Source of the DNA: Novosphingobium resinovorum
GTDB taxonomy: Bacteria > Pseudomonadota > Alphaproteobacteria > Sphingomonadales > Sphingomonadaceae
Assembly: GCF_027922145.1 (NCBI RefSeq)
Contig: NZ_BSFC01000011.1
Coordinates: 682,001 to 746,000 of the forward strand
Length of the DNA stretch: 64,000 nucleotides
Reading direction: 5' to 3'
In this document: one piece after another, positions 52,158 to 61,768 of the stretch
Layout: each line of letters begins with the position of its first letter
How positions within the stretch are numbered: the stretch's first letter is position 1
The notes under the pieces: model-generated
Told to the model about the DNA's origin: nothing
Databases searched by the model: none
Seen by the model: the letters and a program-made list of their open reading frames with translations, nothing else
Program-made: the position numbers and the translations under genes

Positions 52158-53675
52158 TCACCTGGTTTCGGAGGAACGGCGATAGAGTACCGAATCGCCC
52201 GCACGCACTACCGGCTGCCATCCGCGCAGCGGCAGTTCGGGCGCATGCCAGACTACCCAGAGCCGGGGGATACCCGCCGGAACCCGGTCGACCGCTGCCA
52301 GAAGCTGGTTGAACCCCTGACAACTCTCGCCGACCAGCGCTCCAGTCGCCGCATCGAAGAAAGGGCCGGCGGCGGGGTTGTCGATGCTCATGAGCTGGCC
52401 GCCCGGCATCGCCCACTGGTCGTTGGCGAAAGCATGGCGGCGCATCATCGCATAGCTGGCGAGATGGACGTCACGCACGCGCGCCTGCTGCTGGATGAAG
52501 TTGACGCAGGGCAGCGCGATGAAGGTCAGCAGTTGCGAGCCGCGCGGGATCTGCTCGATCACCGCCTGCTCCTCGCGGATCTGCTCGTCCCAGGCGGCCA
52601 TGCTCACCGTATTACCGACGAGGCGCAGGGCGGTGAAGACGATCCCCGCGACCAGCAGCAGCCTTTGCCTACCCGCGCCGAGGTCGATCGGACACGCGCA
52701 GATCAGCGCGAGGGCATAAATCGTCGGCGTCAAGCGCATGTCCGCGTAGGCCGAGCCGTAGATCGTGCCCGGCATCAGCATAAACAGCCCCAGCAGCACA
52801 AGCGTCCCCAGCGCCAACCCCTTGTGAAGCGCGAAACGCGGCGAGCGCCAGACCACGACAATCAGCCCCGCCAGCAGGGCCGCGCAGGCATAGTCCCACC
52901 CTTCCCACCGGTCGGCGAAGACGTTGATCAGGTGATAGAGCTTGATCCCCATCCGGAACCAGTTCTCGTTCGGCAGGTGCCCGGTCGGGTGCGGCCATGC
53001 CATGCTGGCTAGCTGCGGCACCAGCAGGCAGGTGCTGGCGAGGAAGCCGCCGCACAGCGAGGGCAGCAATCGCCCGGACCGCTCGAAACGCGCCACCAAC
53101 TCGCAGCATCCAACGAGCACGCACAGCGTCGCCCAGGCTGCAAGGTGACACACCCATATGACGCAGACGACAAGACAGAACACCAGCCAGCGCCGACGCG
53201 GATGCTCCGCCATCGACGGGCTGATCCACCAGGCCAGCGCCAGCGTGACAAGCGCCATGCCCAGCGTGAAGTTGAGGAAGCCGAACTGGAACGGGTTGCC
53301 CAGCGCCAGCGGCGCCGCGAACAGCACCGTCATCGCCACGCGCCCATGCGCGGCGCGGGAAAGGCAAAGGTAGCCCGCCACCTGCAGCGCAACGATCAGG
53401 ATCACAATGCCCTTCACCGCCAGCCTGAGGCCCACTATCGGCTCGAACACCCATGCCAGCAGGTCCGCGCCGAGGTTGGGCAGCAGGTTCCATCGAAAGC
53501 TGTACCACTGCGCCAGATCGGCACTGTGCCCGCCGTCCATCTGCACCATGTAGCGCGACATGTGCGCGGGCAGGTCGGTCAGCGGCGGCACCACCGGCCA
53601 GAGTAGCGGGACCACGGCCAACAGCACCAGCGCAGCGCACCAGCGCAGCGGGATCGCCCCGGCTTGTGTAGTCAC
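52158..53675 (-). CDS. Large polytopic membrane protein, Gtr-type (GT-C-like) glycosyltransferase candidate
   Basis: The 505-residue protein has about 10-11 membrane helices. The first periplasmic loop carries acidic residues (PPLTDLPAHMSRYMVQMDGG), and a large C-terminal periplasmic domain (from about residue 370) contains RVRDVHLASYAMMRRHAFANDQW. This topology is that of GT-C enzymes and of the serotype-specific Gtr proteins. The GTG start at 53675 overlaps the gtrA stop (GTGA). As third gene after a GT2 and a GtrA it would transfer a sugar from a polyprenyl carrier to a surface glycan. No named family is recognised from sequence alone. Confidence 0.68.
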   Translation of the reverse strand: MTTQAGAIPLRWCAALVLLAVVPLLWPVVPPLTDLPAHMSRYMVQMDGGHSADLAQWYSFRWNLLPNLGADLLAWVFEPIVGLRLAVKGIVILIVALQVAGYLCLSRAAHGRVAMTVLFAAPLALGNPFQFGFLNFTLGMALVTLALAWWISPSMAEHPRRRWLVFCLVVCVIWVCHLAAWATLCVLVGCCELVARFERSGRLLPSLCGGFLASTCLLVPQLASMAWPHPTGHLPNENWFRMGIKLYHLINVFADRWEGWDYACAALLAGLIVVVWRSPRFALHKGLALGTLVLLGLFMLMPGTIYGSAYADMRLTPTIYALALICACPIDLGAGRQRLLLVAGIVFTALRLVGNTVSMAAWDEQIREEQAVIEQIPRGSQLLTFIALPCVNFIQQQARVRDVHLASYAMMRRHAFANDQWAMPGGQLMSIDNPAAGPFFDAATGALVGESCQGFNQLLAAVDRVPAGIPRLWVVWHAPELPLRGWQPVVRAGDSVLYRRSSETR

Positions 53676-54064
53676 CGGGCAGCCCGTCCGGGGGTGAACA
53701 CGAAGTGGCGGGAGAGCAGGAAGAAGCACAGCGAATAAGCCGCCATCGCCGCGCCCTGCCCGATCAGGCTCTGCGCAAACCCGAGCCCGCGCATGAGTGT
53801 CAGCACGCCGAGATTGGCTGCATAGGACAGCGCGAACACGGTCAGGAAGCGCGCCACTTCCCCGGCCGCGACCGGCCCGCGTACCGAGAAAGACCAGACC
53901 CGGTTGAGCACAAAGGACAGGCACACGCCAACCGCATAGCTACAGGCATTGGCCGGATAGTCGCCTACCCCCAATCGCAGCAGCGCCCAGATGACCGCCA
54001 GCCCCGCCAGCGTATTGAGCACGCCCACCAGCCCGAAGCGCAAGGCGGCCATCATTGTCGTCAT
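53672..54064 (-). CDS. GtrA-family membrane protein (polyprenyl-phosphate-sugar flippase candidate)
   Basis: The 130-residue protein has four helices and the GtrA pattern FGLVGVLNTLAGLAVIWALLRLG, NACSYAVGVCLSFVLNRVWSF and VFALSYAANLGVLTLMRGLG. GtrA proteins flip lipid-linked glucose in O-antigen modification. It follows the GT2 gene by 10 bp and overlaps the large membrane-protein gene by 4 bp. Confidence 0.88.
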   Translation of the reverse strand: MTTMMAALRFGLVGVLNTLAGLAVIWALLRLGVGDYPANACSYAVGVCLSFVLNRVWSFSVRGPVAAGEVARFLTVFALSYAANLGVLTLMRGLGFAQSLIGQGAAMAAYSLCFFLLSRHFVFTPGRAAR

Positions 54065-54074
54065 GTCCAGCGCG

Positions 54075-55106
54075 TCAGCCGCGCGGATCGAAGGCGGCGA
54101 CCGTCAACGGCACCTGTATGACCCCGCGCTCGCTCGCCCGCGACTGGCTGCGAACCTCGCGCACGATGAACAGGGGCCGCCCCTTGCTCTCGATATAGAG
54201 CCGTCCGAGGTAGTCGCCGAAGACGCCGAGGATGATCAGCTGGATGCTGCCCATGATGAGCATCACCGCAATGATACTGGTCCAGCCGACGATCGTCCCC
54301 TCCTCGAACCAGCGCCAGATCGCCCAGGACAGCATCGCGAAGCCCGCAACCCCCGTCAGCATGCCCAGATGCGAGGCAATCCGCAGCGGCACCGTCGAGA
54401 AGCTGGTGATCGCATCGAACGCGAGGCGTATCATGCGGCGCAGCGGATAATGCGTCTCGCCAGCCGCGCGCGGCGCACGCTCGTAAGGCAGCGCGACCTG
54501 CTCGAACCCGATCCAGCTCACCATGCCGCGAATGAAGCGATAGCGCTCGGGCATGGCGTTGAGCTGGTCGACGACGCGCCGGGTCATCAGCCTGAAATCC
54601 CCGGTATCGACAGGAATGTCCTGCTCGGCGAGGCGATTGAGGAGCTTGTAGAAGACCGATGCGGTGCCGCGCTTGAAAGTACTCTCGCCATGGCGCGCGA
54701 TCCGCTGGCCGTAGACTACATCCGCACCCGCCTCGATCCTGGCGATCATCGCGCCCAGCAGTTCGGGCGGGTCCTGAAGGTCGGCGTCGATCATCATGAC
54801 GAGGTCGCCGCGGCAAACCTGCAACCCCGCCGTCACCGCCAGCTGGTGGCCATGGTTGCGCGAAAGATCGACGCCCAGCACGCGCGGATTGCGCTCGGCC
54901 AGAACACAGATCAGCGGCCAGGTGCGGTCAGTGGAACCATCGTTGACGAGGACGATCTCGTAATCCTCGCCCACCTGATCCCGACAGGCGGCCGCGAGCC
55001 GTGCTTCCAGCATGAGGAGGACCGCCTCCTCGTTGTAGCACGGCACCACGACCGAGAGGCGCGGGCAGGTCCGTTCGGCGAACGGCAGGATAGGTTCCAT
55101 CTTCAT
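54075..55106 (-). CDS. Glycosyltransferase family 2, GtrB/ArnC/DPM1-like
   Basis: The enzyme transfers a sugar to polyprenyl phosphate on the cytoplasmic face. The 343-residue protein has SVVVPCYNEEAV, VLVNDGSTDRTW, the DXD-containing MMIDADLQDPPEL, GDFRLMTRRVVD and GMVSWIGF. Two C-terminal helices follow (LGMLTGVAGFAMLSWAIW and SIIAVMLIMGSIQLIILG), then GDYLGRLYIESKGRPLFIV. ATG 55106 was chosen; ATG 55100 is equally possible. It heads the GT2-GtrA-large-membrane-protein operon. Confidence 0.93.
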   Translation of the reverse strand: MKMEPILPFAERTCPRLSVVVPCYNEEAVLLMLEARLAAACRDQVGEDYEIVLVNDGSTDRTWPLICVLAERNPRVLGVDLSRNHGHQLAVTAGLQVCRGDLVMMIDADLQDPPELLGAMIARIEAGADVVYGQRIARHGESTFKRGTASVFYKLLNRLAEQDIPVDTGDFRLMTRRVVDQLNAMPERYRFIRGMVSWIGFEQVALPYERAPRAAGETHYPLRRMIRLAFDAITSFSTVPLRIASHLGMLTGVAGFAMLSWAIWRWFEEGTIVGWTSIIAVMLIMGSIQLIILGVFGDYLGRLYIESKGRPLFIVREVRSQSRASERGVIQVPLTVAAFDPRG

Positions 55107-55204
55107 GAGTCGGCCCCGCGAAACTCGGCTGTGCTTCGAGGAAGCCGTATCGACCACTTCTGGTTAACCGGCCGTAAAAGACGCTGATTTGCCGTGGGCA
55201 TACG

Positions 55205-55234
55205 AAAAGGGCGAGGTCCGCGAACCTCGCCCTT
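55205..55234 (-). terminator. Intrinsic terminator of the serine-rich protein gene
   Basis: AAGGGCGAGGT (55207-55217) pairs with ACCTCGCCCTT (55224-55234) around CCGCGA. Read leftward it ends in TTTTCG. It lies 47 bp downstream of the serine-rich protein stop and just upstream of the GT2 operon. Confidence 0.82.
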
Positions 55235-55280
55235 CCACATAGGGCACCGCCTTTGGCGTCGCCCTCCCCGTGTTCGGATG

Positions 55281-56312
55281 TCAGGCCGTCCTGCCGCGGG
55301 CCAGTCGGCGCCGTCCGACGATCGCTGCGGCTGCGGCGCCGAACAGGATCAGCATCGGCGGAGCCGGCACGTCGGTGCCGCCCGAAGTGGTGGTGGTCGA
55401 ACCGCCCGAGGACGAACTGGACGACGACGAAGAAGACGAGGAACTGGAGCTGCTCGACGAGGTCGAACCGTTCGAGCCGCCCGAGGTCGAGGAAGACCCC
55501 GACGAAGACGAGGAGCTGGACGACGATCCGCTCGACGAACCCGTAGAGGTCGCTCCGCCGGAGGAATGGTCGTTACCGCCGCTCGATGAACTGGAGGATG
55601 AGCTGGACGAGGAACTGGAAGACGACGAGGACGAGCTGGAGCTGCTCGTGCTGGTCACGTTGCCCGAGCTGGTCGACGTGGTCGAGGTGATCCCGCCGGT
55701 GGTCGTCGTGGACGTCAGACCGCCCGTGGTCGTGGTCGAAGTCAGGCCGCCGGTGCTCGAACTGGACGTGGAAGTGACGCCGCCACTGGTCGAGGTCACA
55801 CCGCCCGTGGTGGAGGTCACGCCGCCCGAAGTCGAAGTGACGCCGCCGGTCGTGGAAGTCACGCCGCCGCTGCTGGTCGAGGTGATCACCACGTTGCCGC
55901 CGCCACCGCCGCCGCTGCCTCCGAAGAAGCCGCCGAAGAAACCACCGCCAAAGCCGCCGAAGCCGCCCCCCCCGCCGCCGATCACCACAGGCGCGCCGCC
56001 GCTGCCGCCCGAGTAGGACGGCCCCGGAGCGGGCGGCATGTACGGCGCGGGCATCGGCACCATCGCCATCTGCGGCTGGTCGCAGCAGGTCCGCTTGATG
56101 ATCTTGCGCACGCGCTTGGTGGTGCGCGGCTGGTCCTTGCGGACGATGCGCTGGGCCGGGCGTTTCTTTACCGGAGCGGCCTTGGCCATCTTTACCTTGC
56201 GGTACTCGGTCTTCGCCGACTGCGTCTCGGCGACGTGAACGGCGCCGCCGCCGATCACGGCACAGCCCGCCGCACAGGCAGACAGTTTAGCAAGGGCCAT
56301 CCGAACCGACAT
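55281..56312 (-). CDS. Serine/glycine-rich repeat protein with PEP-CTERM-like tail
   Basis: The 343-residue protein is built in blocks. First comes a signal-like N-terminus (ALAKLSACAAGCAVIGGGAV), then a strongly basic region (residues 35-75, with CC near 76) and a Pro/Met segment (MVPMPAPYMPPAPGP). A Gly/Phe-rich stretch follows (GGFGGFGGGFFGGFFGG). At residues about 148-213 there are repeats of GG(V/L/I)TST with Ser/Thr spacers, then two long serine tracts. The C-terminus, VPAPPMLILFGAAAAAIVG then RRRLARG, has the VPAP start, a hydrophobic helix and a basic end of exosortase-sorted proteins. ATG 56312 follows GAGAGC. It is probably exported and surface-associated; no family is recognised for the body. 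Confidence 0.78.
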   Translation of the reverse strand: MSVRMALAKLSACAAGCAVIGGGAVHVAETQSAKTEYRKVKMAKAAPVKKRPAQRIVRKDQPRTTKRVRKIIKRTCCDQPQMAMVPMPAPYMPPAPGPSYSGGSGGAPVVIGGGGGGFGGFGGGFFGGFFGGSGGGGGGNVVITSTSSGGVTSTTGGVTSTSGGVTSTTGGVTSTSGGVTSTSSSSTGGLTSTTTTGGLTSTTTTGGITSTTSTSSGNVTSTSSSSSSSSSSSSSSSSSSSSSSGGNDHSSGGATSTGSSSGSSSSSSSSSGSSSTSGGSNGSTSSSSSSSSSSSSSSSSSSGGSTTTTSGGTDVPAPPMLILFGAAAAAIVGRRRLARGRTA

Positions 56313-56562
56313 AACGCGTTGCTCTCTTTGTTTCGCACCGGAGGCCCGAAGGCCCTCTGGGGCTACCGTGCATCCATCTGCCAGAAACAACGCAGAGACA
56401 CGTTAATGCGGCAATGTCATTCACCCGCAATTCACCGTCCCGATGCGGGAAACTCGGTTAATTTATCATTCTAACTCAGAGGGTGTACCGAAACGGGACT
56501 GTTGCTTCGGCGGGTTGTAAAGCAGACCGACGCTTTTGGGGCGAATGTGCCGCCTGGCGCAC

Positions 56563-57591
56563 TCACCCTTCCGAATCGAACAACCCGCCCTGAGGACCGG
56601 CCGGAGGAGTCATGCCAAGGTGGCTCCAACCCCGATCGTTGAGGCAGCGCCCCCGTGCCGTGCGGGCGACGAGGCCCAACTGGATGAGGTACGGCTCAAT
56701 CACTTCCTCGATCGTGTCGCGCGGTTCGGACAGTCCCGCCGCCAGCGTCTCCACGCCCACCGGACCGCCCTTGTAGATGTCTGCGATCATCCGCAGATAC
56801 CGGCGATCCTGCGCATCGAGGCCAATGGCGTCCACTTCCAGCCGGGTGAGCGAATCGTCGGCGATCGCACGGGTAATGGTGTCCGATCCCGCCACATGCG
56901 CGAAATCGCGCACCCGCCGCATAAGGCGTCCTGCAACGCGCGGCGTACCACGCGCACGGCGGGCGATCTCGGTCGCCCCGCCCTTGTCGATGCCGATGCC
57001 GAGCAGACCCGCGCCGCGGCTGACGACCTTCTCCAGTTCCTCGACGGTGTAGAACTGCAGGCGCACCGGGATGCCGAAACGGTCCCGCAGCGGCGTCTGC
57101 AGTAGGCCCTGTCGGGTCGTCGCGCCGATCAGCGTGAAAGGTGGCAGATCGATCCGCACCGAGCGCGCCGACGGACCTTCGCCGATGATGAGGTCCAGCG
57201 CGCGGTCCTCCATCGCCGGATAGAGCACTTCCTCGACCACAGGATTGAGGCGATGGATCTCGTCGATGAACAGGACGTCGCCCTGCTCCAGATTGGTCAG
57301 CAGCGCGGCGAGGTCGCCCGCCTTGGCGATGACCGGACCGGAAGTGGCGCGGAAACCCACGCCCAGTTCGCGCGCGACGATCTGCGCCAAGGTCGTCTTG
57401 CCAAGCCCCGGAGGCCCGAAGAACAGCACATGGTCCATCGCCTCGCGCCGCGACTTGGCACTTTCGATGAAGACGTGCAGGTTGTCCTTGGCCGCCGCCT
57501 GCCCGACGAACTCGGCGAGCGTCTTGGGCCGAAGCGCGGCATCGGCGTCCTCGACCTGGCGATTGGGGGAGAGGATTGGGTTGTCGGTCAT
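56563..57591 (-). CDS. ruvB: Holliday junction branch-migration helicase RuvB
   Basis: RuvB is the AAA+ motor that drives branch migration with RuvA. The 342-residue protein has the N-terminal [12 protein letters not shown], Walker [15 protein letters not shown], Walker B with sensor [39 protein letters not shown] (with arginine finger region) and the winged-helix end [17 protein letters not shown]. It lies 13 bp after ruvA. Confidence 0.97.
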   Translation of the reverse strand: MTDNPILSPNRQVEDADAALRPKTLAEFVGQAAAKDNLHVFIESAKSRREAMDHVLFFGPPGLGKTTLAQIVARELGVGFRATSGPVIAKAGDLAALLTNLEQGDVLFIDEIHRLNPVVEEVLYPAMEDRALDLIIGEGPSARSVRIDLPPFTLIGATTRQGLLQTPLRDRFGIPVRLQFYTVEELEKVVSRGAGLLGIGIDKGGATEIARRARGTPRVAGRLMRRVRDFAHVAGSDTITRAIADDSLTRLEVDAIGLDAQDRRYLRMIADIYKGGPVGVETLAAGLSEPRDTIEEVIEPYLIQLGLVARTARGRCLNDRGWSHLGMTPPAGPQGGLFDSEG

Positions 57592-57604
57592 TTACTGAAA
57601 AGCT

Positions 57605-58210
57605 CTATCCCGTCGCCAGCTTCAGCGCCACGCGCATGAGGTCGCCCAATGCGGCATCCTCGCCAAGCTGATCGACCGCCTTGCCAACCGCCGTCGCCGC
57701 AACCGCAGGCTTGAAGCCAAGGTTCTGCAGTGCCGACAGGGCATCGGCGCTGGCCGAGCCCGCAGGCGCAACCGCCGCGATGCCGGGCGCTCCTGGCGCG
57801 GTCGGCATGCCGCCGGCCTTGTCCTTGAGTTCGTTGACGATCCGGCTGGCCAGCTTCGGCCCGACGCCGTTCGCGCGCGCCACCATGGCGCTGTCGCCGC
57901 CCGCACAGGCGCGTTGGAGTTCCTCGGTCGTCAGAGCGGAGAGGATCGCCAGCGCTACCTTGGAGCCGACACCCTGCACCGCCGTCAGCAGACGGAACCA
58001 GTTGCGCTCCGCCCCGGACGTGAAACCGATCAGGCGCTGGTCGGTTTCCGAAACCTGCATCTCGGTATGGACGACGACGCGATCACCCCGGATACCGAGA
58101 TGGTCCAGCGTCCGCGCCGAACAATGGACGAGGTAGCCCACTCCGTTGACGTCGATGATGGCCCAGTCGGCGCCGGTGTCGTCGAGCAATCCTGTCAGCT
58201 TGGCGATCAT
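57605..58210 (-). CDS. ruvA: Holliday junction DNA-binding protein RuvA
   Basis: RuvA binds four-way junctions as a tetramer. The 201-residue protein has the domain I start [13 protein letters not shown] and [15 protein letters not shown], the two helix-hairpin-helix motifs ([17 protein letters not shown] and [21 protein letters not shown]), a flexible Ala/Pro linker and the C-terminal RuvB-binding domain ([16 protein letters not shown]). It overlaps nothing; ruvC lies 231 bp upstream. That gap has no gene that I can see. Confidence 0.96.
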   Translation of the reverse strand: MIAKLTGLLDDTGADWAIIDVNGVGYLVHCSARTLDHLGIRGDRVVVHTEMQVSETDQRLIGFTSGAERNWFRLLTAVQGVGSKVALAILSALTTEELQRACAGGDSAMVARANGVGPKLASRIVNELKDKAGGMPTAPGAPGIAAVAPAGSASADALSALQNLGFKPAVAATAVGKAVDQLGEDAALGDLMRVALKLATG

Positions 58211-58441
58211 GGTTTGTTCCTATGGCAGGAAGGGATTCGGGGCGCCAGAGGAAAAGAGAGGCAGGCAGGGGTTTACCACCCCTGCACCCCGTATAGCGTC
58301 GAGGCCACGCGCGCCGCTTCGTCATGTCAGACGGTGAGCCGGGAGACATTGAAAGCCTGCGGCGCAATGTGAGGCGGCCGCTGCTGCGCGCGCGACAACG
58401 ACAGTTTGGGGGTCTGGGGCGATGGCCCCAGGACTTCCCTT

Positions 58442-58918
58442 TCACCTGTGACTGCCCAGCATATTCGCATGAGTAATCGCCACCGCCAGAGCATCGGCGG
58501 CATCTTCACCTGCCAGCTTCACGCCCGGCAGCAGCACCATCAGCATCGCCTGGACCTGCGCCTTCGCCGCCCCGCCAGTGCCAACGATCGCCTTCTTCAC
58601 CAGCTTGGTCGAATATTCCGCCACCGGAATCCCGGCGCGCGCCACGGACAGCATCGCGACACCGCGCGCTTGCCCTAGCTTGAGGGTGGACTGCGGGTTC
58701 ACGTTGACGAAGACTTCCTCCACCGCGCCGGTATCGGGCCGGTGCTGGAGGATCACATCGGTCAGCGCGGCGTCGAGTTCGACCAGCCGCTCGGCCATCC
58801 CGGCCTTGGCGTTGGTGCGGATCTGGCCGTTGGCGACGTGGCTGAGGCGGCTGCCGCTCTTGGCGACGACGCCCCAGCCCGTGCAGGTCAGGCCGGGGTC
58901 GATGCCGAGGATAATCAT
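58442..58918 (-). CDS. ruvC: Holliday junction resolvase RuvC
   Basis: RuvC cuts Holliday junctions symmetrically. The 158-residue protein keeps the four catalytic acids: Asp in [13 protein letters not shown], Glu in [10 protein letters not shown], and the pair in [14 protein letters not shown]. The segment [14 protein letters not shown] is the DNA-binding loop. ATG 58918 lies 4 bp after the DUF3147 stop. Confidence 0.96.
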   Translation of the reverse strand: MIILGIDPGLTCTGWGVVAKSGSRLSHVANGQIRTNAKAGMAERLVELDAALTDVILQHRPDTGAVEEVFVNVNPQSTLKLGQARGVAMLSVARAGIPVAEYSTKLVKKAIVGTGGAAKAQVQAMLMVLLPGVKLAGEDAADALAVAITHANMLGSHR

Positions 58919-58922
58919 GGTG

Positions 58923-59273
58923 TCAGACCTTCAGCCCGAGCCGCGGCCCGAAATGCATCATCAGCGAATAGAGCACGATGGTCAGCACGCATCCGGCCAG
59001 CAGCGAGGCCCAGAAACCAAGGCCATTGCGCAGCAGGACCGGCATCAGCAGGAACATCGGCAGCGAGGGCAGCACGTACCAGAACGTCGCCCCGGCATGG
59101 ACCGCCATGTTCTCGGCATCCGGGCGGGCCTGCCACAGCAGGATCATGCCCAGTACCGAGACCAGCGGCAGCGAGGCGACAAGCGCGCCCAGAGCGGGCA
59201 GGCGCTTGCCGATTTCCGCGATCGCCACGATGAGAACGCCCGAAAGCAGGGCGCGGGCGATCAGTGCCAGCAT
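58923..59273 (-). CDS. DUF3147 membrane protein
   Basis: The 116-residue protein has four helices with the DUF3147 pattern: [40 protein letters not shown], then [23 protein letters not shown] and [15 protein letters not shown]. Its function is unknown. It lies 1 bp after yebC and 4 bp before ruvC, so all three are probably on one mRNA. Confidence 0.88.
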   Translation of the reverse strand: MLALIARALLSGVLIVAIAEIGKRLPALGALVASLPLVSVLGMILLWQARPDAENMAVHAGATFWYVLPSLPMFLLMPVLLRNGLGFWASLLAGCVLTIVLYSLMMHFGPRLGLKV

Positions 59274-59274
59274 A

Positions 59275-60039
59275 TCAGCCGAGCGTTTCCATGACCTCGT
59301 CCGAGATCTCGTAGTTGCCCCAGACGGTCTGGACGTCGTCGTCGTCTTCGAGAGTGTCGACCAGCTTCATCAGCGTGCTGACGGTGTCCGCGTCGACCTC
59401 GACGGTGAGGTTGGGCTTCCATGCCAGCTTGACGCCTTCGGCTTCGCCCAGGGTCTTTTCCAGCTCGCGCGCGACTTCGTGGAGCGCATCGACCGAAACC
59501 CAGATCTGGTGGCTGCCGGGGTTCTCGTCGCCGTCGCCCATGTCGCTCTGCACGTCTTCGGCGCCCGCCTCGATCGCGGCTTCGAGGACCTTGTCCTCGT
59601 CACCCACGCTGCCGGGGTACTCGATCAGGCCGAGGCGTTCGAAGCCGTGCGAAACCGCGCCCGAGGCGCCGAGGTTGCCGCCGTTCTTGGCGAAGGCGGT
59701 GCGCACGTTGGTAGCAGTGCGGTTGCGGTTGTCGGTCAGTGCCTCGACGATGATGGCGATGCCGCTGGGGCCGTAGCCCTCATAGCGCACTTCCTCGTAG
59801 TTCTCGGCGTCGCCCTTGCTCGCCTTGTCGATGGCGCGCTGAATGTTGTCCTTGGGCATCGACTGCGCCTTGGCCGCGTTGACGGCGGCGCGCAGGCGCG
59901 GGTTCATGTCCGGGTCGGGCATGCCCATCTTCGCCGCGACGGTGATTTCGCGGCTGAGCTTGGAGAACTGCGCCGAGCGCTTCTTGTCCTGCGCACCCTT
60001 GCGATGCATGATGTTCTTGAATTTGGAATGGCCTGCCAT
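59275..60039 (-). CDS. YebC/PmpR-family DNA-binding / translation factor
   Basis: The 254-residue protein starts [20 protein letters not shown] and contains [36 protein letters not shown] and [22 protein letters not shown], which are YebC signatures. YebC_I proteins help ribosomes through proline-rich stretches and some act as transcription regulators; which applies here is not known. It precedes DUF3147 and ruvC, a common arrangement in bacteria. Confidence 0.95.
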   Translation of the reverse strand: MAGHSKFKNIMHRKGAQDKKRSAQFSKLSREITVAAKMGMPDPDMNPRLRAAVNAAKAQSMPKDNIQRAIDKASKGDAENYEEVRYEGYGPSGIAIIVEALTDNRNRTATNVRTAFAKNGGNLGASGAVSHGFERLGLIEYPGSVGDEDKVLEAAIEAGAEDVQSDMGDGDENPGSHQIWVSVDALHEVARELEKTLGEAEGVKLAWKPNLTVEVDADTVSTLMKLVDTLEDDDDVQTVWGNYEISDEVMETLG

Positions 60040-60143
60040 CGGTCCGCTCGTTGCCTGCCCATGAGTCCACGGGTCTTTGCGATGAATGAAGTGGCGCGGG
60101 CCTTACAACAGGGGCACCCCAAAGGGCAACCGGAGTCGGTCTG

Positions 60144-60461
60144 CTACAGGACGACGGCAGTTCCGGAACAGCTTACCATCAGCATCGAACCGTGCGATCC
60201 GATCACCTCGTAGTCTATGTCCACGCCGACCACGGCGTTGCCGCCCAGCTTCTCCGCCTCCGCTTCCATTTCCTTCAACGCCTCGCGGCGGGCGCGCTGG
60301 AGGACTTCCTCGTACTTGCCGGAGCGACCTCCGACGATGTCGGTGACGGCGGCGAAGAGATCGCGCACGAGGTTGGCGCCGACGATGACTTCGCCAGTGA
60401 CGATACCCAGATAGTCACGGACTGGCTGGCCTTCGACGGTGGGAGTGGTGGTGACGATCAT
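60144..60461 (-). CDS. YbjQ/UPF0145-family protein
   Basis: The 105-residue protein has the YbjQ pattern: [74 protein letters not shown], and the end [13 protein letters not shown]. It is a small pentamer-forming protein, sometimes called a putative heavy-metal-binding protein without firm proof. ATG 60461 follows AAGGAGAGC; the open frame to 60761 is shadow. Confidence 0.92.
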   Translation of the reverse strand: MIVTTTPTVEGQPVRDYLGIVTGEVIVGANLVRDLFAAVTDIVGGRSGKYEEVLQRARREALKEMEAEAEKLGGNAVVGVDIDYEVIGSHGSMLMVSCSGTAVVL

Positions 60462-60556
60462 CGGCGCGCTCTCCTTCGCTGGACCGCCAAGGTTGCACCG
60501 TCTCACGGTGCTGGCAAGACAACGAATTGGCAAGGAAATCGGGGATAGAACGAAGC

Positions 60557-61273
60557 ATGGCGACCCGGATCGAAACAAGCTCCTCAGTACCCTCTGCCCT
60601 GCTGCGCGAACTGGCGAGCTTCGTCGCCCGGCCGCGCATACTTGCGCCCATCGGCCTGCGTTCGCGTGAGGCATGGCCCCGGCTGGCGCTGCTGACGGTG
60701 CTGCACATCGGCGGGCTTCTGCTGGTGATCCTGCCGCTGCTCGGGCTCTACCAGAAGACAATGGGCCAGCCGCTGCCCGACGCCTTCGACAAGCTGCCCG
60801 CAGGCTGGCTGCTGCCGATCACCATCGTGATCGCACCGGTGCTGGAGGAGATGATCTTCCGCGGCTGGCAGACCGGACGCCCCCGCGCGCTATGGCTGCT
60901 GGCGTGCTTCGGCCTGTTCGCTGGGTTGGCCGCCATGGCGAAATCACTGCAGCCGCTGGTCCTGGCAGGATCACTGCTGGCGCTCGTGGTCGCCGCTGTT
61001 GGAGGTTGGCTGTGGCTGCGCAAGCGTCCGACGCCTGCCATTTATGCGGCGGCTTATCCGGCGGTGTTCTGGCTGGCGGCGCTGCTGTTTGCGGCGGTCC
61101 ATCTGATGAACTACCCCGCCATCTCCGCGCTCGCGCTGCCGATGGTGTTGCCGCAATTGTGGGCAGGCGTGCTGCTGGGCTTCACGCGCCAGCGCATCGG
61201 CCTTCCGGCCTCGATGCTCCAGCACGGCTGCGCCAATGCGGCGGCCATGGTGCTGGTGCAACTGGGGAGCTGA
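60557..61273 (+). CDS. CPBP-family intramembrane glutamic protease
   Basis: The 238-residue protein has about six helices and the CPBP (Abi, Rce1-like) motifs. The EEXXXR box is in [11 protein letters not shown] (about residue 96), followed by FAAVHLMNY with the second-motif histidine and [12 protein letters not shown] with the third. Members cleave prenylated or membrane proteins or process bacteriocins; the substrate is unknown. ATG 60557 was preferred to an in-frame start at 60527. Confidence 0.87.
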   Translation: MATRIETSSSVPSALLRELASFVARPRILAPIGLRSREAWPRLALLTVLHIGGLLLVILPLLGLYQKTMGQPLPDAFDKLPAGWLLPITIVIAPVLEEMIFRGWQTGRPRALWLLACFGLFAGLAAMAKSLQPLVLAGSLLALVVAAVGGWLWLRKRPTPAIYAAAYPAVFWLAALLFAAVHLMNYPAISALALPMVLPQLWAGVLLGFTRQRIGLPASMLQHGCANAAAMVLVQLGS

Positions 61274-61339
61274 CGCCCCCTCCACCACCCGCTGCGCGGG
61301 CGGTCCCCCTCCCCGAGCAGGCTCGGGGAGGAATGAGGA

Positions 61340-61576
61340 TCAGTCGATGCCAAGGGCCGACTTGTAGGTGTCGAGCAGCATGTCCATTTCGCGGCGGTCG
61401 TCGGGCTTCATCTTGCGCAGGCGCACGATGGCACGCATGATTTTGACGTCGTAGCCGACGGCCTTGGCTTCGTTGTAGACGTCGCGGATGTCGTCCGAGA
61501 TGCCCTTCTTTTCCTCTTCCAGGCGCTCGACGCGCTCGATCAGCAGGCGCAGGCGATCGTCGGTGGTTTCGGCCAT
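61340..61576 (-). CDS. gapR: GapR-family nucleoid-associated protein (DUF2312)
   Basis: GapR binds overtwisted AT-rich DNA and stimulates gyrase and topoisomerase IV in Caulobacter. The 78-residue protein has the coiled coil LRLLIERVERLEEEKKGISDDIRDVYNEAKAVGYDVKIMRAIVRLRKMKPDDRREMD in full. This is the whole DUF2312 family core, shorter than the Caulobacter protein by about ten residues at the N-terminus. ATG 61576 was chosen; the open frame to 61708 lacks homology. Confidence 0.9.
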   Translation of the reverse strand: MAETTDDRLRLLIERVERLEEEKKGISDDIRDVYNEAKAVGYDVKIMRAIVRLRKMKPDDRREMDMLLDTYKSALGID

Positions 61577-61768
61577 GGGGGTACGTGCTCCGGTAAATGC
61601 TGGTGAATCGGTTGGCGGCGCTGATAGCGAGACAACAGGATTCGGGCAAAGCGCCCCCCTGTGGAAATCATGTGGAGGACGCGCAAAGGGTTGCCCCCAA
61701 AGCCGCACTTTCCTATCTGACCGGGGCGCCGACCACGTTCGTGCGTCTCCTTCGACGGAGCTTCAAGT

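Noticed and set aside
55270..56016. An acidic, proline-rich 248-codon frame opposite the serine-rich protein
   Set aside because: The complement of Ser/Gly/Thr codons yields Glu/Asp/Val/Pro by necessity. The leftward frame has a signal-like N-terminus, ribosome-binding site, CTERM tail and terminator.
58211..58441. A hidden gene or small RNA between ruvA and ruvC
   Set aside because: A short GGGG/CCCC stem is present, but there is no ribosome-binding site, no conserved frame and no promoter-terminator pair that I could defend.
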